From contig NZ_LMEP01000028.1 in NCBI RefSeq assembly GCF_001426405.1, positions 208,232 to 272,231 of the forward strand: 64,000 bases of DNA, read 5' to 3'. Position 1 is the first letter of the stretch; each line of letters opens with the position of its first letter. This document shows, piece after piece, positions 62,462 through 64,000 of the stretch. The DNA comes from Streptomyces sp. Root1304 (GTDB taxonomy: Bacteria > Actinomycetota > Actinomycetes > Streptomycetales > Streptomycetaceae). A program made the translations under genes and the position numbers. The notes under the pieces were generated by a model, which was not told the origin of the DNA, did not search any database, and was given only the letters and a program-made list of their open reading frames with translations.

Positions 62462-63426
62462 GCCCGGTCCACCAGGGGCCGCGCCGTCCCCCGGGCCCGC
62501 TCGGCCCCGTCCCGCAGCACCCGGTCCACATGACCGGGGTCCGCCGCGAGCTCCGCATGCCGCTCCCGTACGGGCCTCAGCAGCTCGACGACCGCGTCGG
62601 CGGTGTCCTTCTTCAGCGCCCCGTACGACGCGTACTCGGCGGCGAGCACCTCGGGCTTCCCACCGGTCGAGGCGGCCAGCAGATCGAGCAGGTTCGCAAC
62701 CCCCGGCCTGCCCTCCCGGTCGTACTCCACGTCCCGCCCGCTGTCGGTCACCGCGCGCATGATCTTCCGCCGCACGGTCTCCGCGTCGTCGAGCAGATAG
62801 ACGATCCCGGCCGTGTCCGCGTGCGACTTCCCCATCTTGGAAAGGGGGTCCTGCAGATCCATGACCCGGGCCGCCACCTCGGGCCGCGTGGCCCGGGGCA
62901 CGGTGAACGTGTGGCCGTACCGCTGGTTGAACCGCACCGCCAGGTCCCGCGTCAGCTCCACGTGCTGCGTCTGGTCCTCACCCACCGGCACCTCGTCGGC
63001 CCCGTACGCCAGGATGTCCGCCGCCATCAGCACCGGATACGTCAGCAGCGACAGCCGTACGCCCTCCCCGGCCGCCCGCGCCCGGACGCTCTTCTCCTTG
63101 TACTGGATCATCCGCCGCAGCTCACCGTCGGTGGCCGTGCACTCCAGCAGGTACGAGAGCCTCGCGTGCTCGTCGACATGGCTCTGTACGAACAGGGTGC
63201 ACAGCTCCGGATCGAGCCCCGAGGCCAGCAGCAGCGTCGCCGCCTGCCTGCTGAGCCTCCGCACCCGGGCCGGATCGTGCTCGACGGTCAGGGCGTGCAG
63301 GTCCACGACGCTGAACAGCGCCTCCGCCCGGTGCTGGTCGGTCTCGACCCAGCCGCGTACGGCCCCGAGGTAGTTGCCCAGCGTCAGATGCCCGGTGGGC
63401 TTGACCCCGCTGAAGATCCTCGTCAT
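62428..63426 (-). CDS. trpS: tryptophanyl-tRNA synthetase (auxiliary TrpRS1 type)
   Basis: This 332-aa class I synthetase has a HIGH-like TGHLTLGNYLG (residues 11-21) and a KMSKS-like SKMGKS (196-201). The order matches S. coelicolor SCO3334, the second, antibiotic-resistant TrpRS, whose gene is controlled by ribosome-mediated attenuation. The leader peptide and hairpins upstream agree with this. Its 3' end overlaps the convergent AraC-type gene by 34 bp. Indolmycin resistance itself cannot be read from the sequence. Confidence 0.93.
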   Translation of the reverse strand: MTRIFSGVKPTGHLTLGNYLGAVRGWVETDQHRAEALFSVVDLHALTVEHDPARVRRLSRQAATLLLASGLDPELCTLFVQSHVDEHARLSYLLECTATDGELRRMIQYKEKSVRARAAGEGVRLSLLTYPVLMAADILAYGADEVPVGEDQTQHVELTRDLAVRFNQRYGHTFTVPRATRPEVAARVMDLQDPLSKMGKSHADTAGIVYLLDDAETVRRKIMRAVTDSGRDVEYDREGRPGVANLLDLLAASTGGKPEVLAAEYASYGALKKDTADAVVELLRPVRERHAELAADPGHVDRVLRDGAERARGTARPLVDRAYRAIGLLPAG

Positions 63427-63488
63427 CGCGTTCGTTCTCCCTCTTCTCCTGGGCGCCGGCCTCGTCGGCCCGGCTCCCGGAGGGGGAT

Positions 63489-63519
63489 ACGCGAACGGCC
63501 GCCGAAGCGGCGGCCGCGT
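63489..63519 (-). terminator. attenuator terminator hairpin of trpS
   Basis: Read on the minus strand, GGCCGCC and GGCGGCC (63509-63515 with 63497-63503) pair over GCTTC, and ACGC/GCGT extend the stem. The left arm is complementary to the second arm of the leader hairpin, as an attenuator requires. The T-tract is absent, as is common in Streptomyces. Confidence 0.65.
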
Positions 63520-63536
63520 GGTGCATGCGCGAGTGC

Positions 63537-63556
63537 GGGCCGCCGTCAGGCGGCCC
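63537..63556 (-). promoter_or_regulatory. leader hairpin covering the Trp codon end of the leader peptide
   Basis: GGGCCGCC and GGCGGCCC (63549-63556 with 63537-63544) form an 8-bp perfect stem. The loop is the leader stop codon TGA plus C. A second stem, CACCAC/GTGGTG, includes the Trp codons. Confidence 0.65.
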
Positions 63557-63587
63557 ACCACTGGGTGGTGTGCGCACGCGTAGTCAT
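63546..63587 (-). CDS. trpL: trpS leader peptide with tandem Trp codons
   Basis: This 13-residue ORF reads MTTRAHTTQWWAA and starts at ATG 63587. TAGCCT (63594-63599) ends 6 nt upstream, so the leader mRNA itself is probably leaderless. Ribosome stalling at Trp-Trp under Trp-tRNA starvation would prevent the 1:2 hairpin and allow antitermination. Confidence 0.8.
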   Translation of the reverse strand: MTTRAHTTQWWAA

Positions 63588-63615
63588 ACGCCGAGGCTAC
63601 CCCCGGGGCCCCGGG

Positions 63616-63644
63616 TTGACACGGGATTACCGGATCCGTAGTGT
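63616..63644 (+). promoter_or_regulatory. strong sigma70-type promoter for the rRNA operon
   Basis: TTGACA (63616-63621), a 17-nt spacer and TAGTGT (63639-63644) form a near-consensus promoter facing the rrn operon. It is the first of several rrn promoters. Confidence 0.75.
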
Positions 63645-64000
63645 TCTCCGAGTTGTCCGACGTGAGTACCGACTCCGGTCGGCCCCGGACAGCCATTCCG
63701 CAAGATCCACAGAAGCCTTCGGCGCTTTGTCGCGCCGTTCTGCTTTCCGTGCGTTTTTGCGAAATGAGGAATCCGCGTTCGAACTTCGGACGCAGCCCCC
63801 GATTAGCGTCGGAGGCAGGGAATCCGCTAAAGTCTCACTCGTCGGAACGGCCCAACAGCCGGAAAGACAAATCCCGCTGACTGGGAATCAGACGCCGAAA
63901 GGATCTGATAGAGTCGGAAACGAAGGAAGCGCCGGAGGAAAGCCCGAGAGGGTGAGTACAAAGGAAGCGACCGTTCCTTGAGAACTCAACAGCGTGCCAA
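63645..64000 (+). other. rRNA operon promoter and leader region
   Basis: There is no protein gene. Further -10-like hexamers TAAAGT (63828-63833) and TAGAGT (63909-63914) suggest additional tandem promoters with poor -35s. The end, TTCCTTGAGAACTCAACAGC to the window edge, matches the conserved Streptomyces rrn leader that precedes 16S rRNA. The 16S gene itself lies beyond position 64000. Confidence 0.8.

Noticed and set aside
63616..63621. Shared -35 hexamer for rrn and trpS (TTGACA read backwards as TGTCAA)
   Set aside because: TGTCAA matches the consensus -35 at only two positions, so sharing is not supported.

Overview
The window is high-GC actinobacterial DNA and is best read as a Streptomyces chromosome core segment. 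The evidence is GC-rich third positions, frequent GTG starts, ATGA/GTGA stop-start overlaps, and a gene order (lysX-like, nuoD2, panC/nadB/nadC/coaX, lsr2, clpC, sigE-cseABC, mutY, disA, radA, ppx, ilvD, proC, trpS, rrn) that follows the S. coelicolor SCO3397 to SCO3334 region as I remember it. I see no transposase, integrase, CRISPR array or tRNA gene. The last ~400 bases are the promoter and leader region of an rRNA operon whose 16S gene begins beyond the window.

Region 1 (1-11.9 kb) holds the amino-terminal part of an MprF/LysX-type membrane lysyltransferase, a membrane-anchored esterase, an osmoprotectant (OpuC-type) ABC transporter, and an orphan NuoD paralogue preceded by a MidA/NDUFAF7-type methyltransferase. 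A NarL-type two-component system and a TmrB-like P-loop protein follow. Region 2 (11.9-20.4 kb) holds an ArsR-type regulator with two candidate operators, a threonine-aldolase-like PLP enzyme, and a tightly coupled operon, DUF2520 reductase-panC-nadB-nadC-coaX, that joins pantothenate/CoA and NAD synthesis.

Region 3 (20.5-26.6 kb) has small hypothetical genes, a BlaI-type repressor, a short N-acetylglutamate synthase, the nucleoid protein Lsr2, an SCO3374-type protein, and clpC with two ClgR-like boxes. Region 4 (26.6-32.9 kb) is the accessory-looking part. It is a three-gene minus-strand operon encoding a large helical-NACHT-repeat ATPase, a small Trypco2-like protein, and a trypsin-NACHT-LRR-like protein. 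These are hallmarks of NTP-dependent bacterial conflict or anti-phage systems.

Region 5 (33-44.3 kb) has an M23 peptidase with a structured leader, a TetR/DHA2 efflux pair with a mirrored operator, the cell-envelope stress operon sigE-cseA-cseB-cseC, mutY, a PAP2 phosphatase, a membrane protein and disA. Region 6 (44.6-64 kb) has radA, an unusual one-polypeptide sigma-like/anti-sigma-like transmembrane protein, a Cys-rich protein and ppx. It continues with a sugar isomerase-TetR pair, ilvD, a PQQ-propeller Ser/Thr kinase, an SH3b protein, an NDH-2-like oxidoreductase, an ABC-2 exporter under a palindromic operator and proC. It ends with an isochorismatase/GlxA-type regulator pair and trpS, which has a tandem-Trp leader peptide and attenuator.

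Cell-envelope homeostasis recurs through the window (LysX-like, M23, SigE/Cse, PAP2). So do second messengers and stress (DisA, Ppx, ClpC, OpuC). Many genes have a TANNNT -10 hexamer 6-8 nt before the start codon, which suggests leaderless mRNAs.
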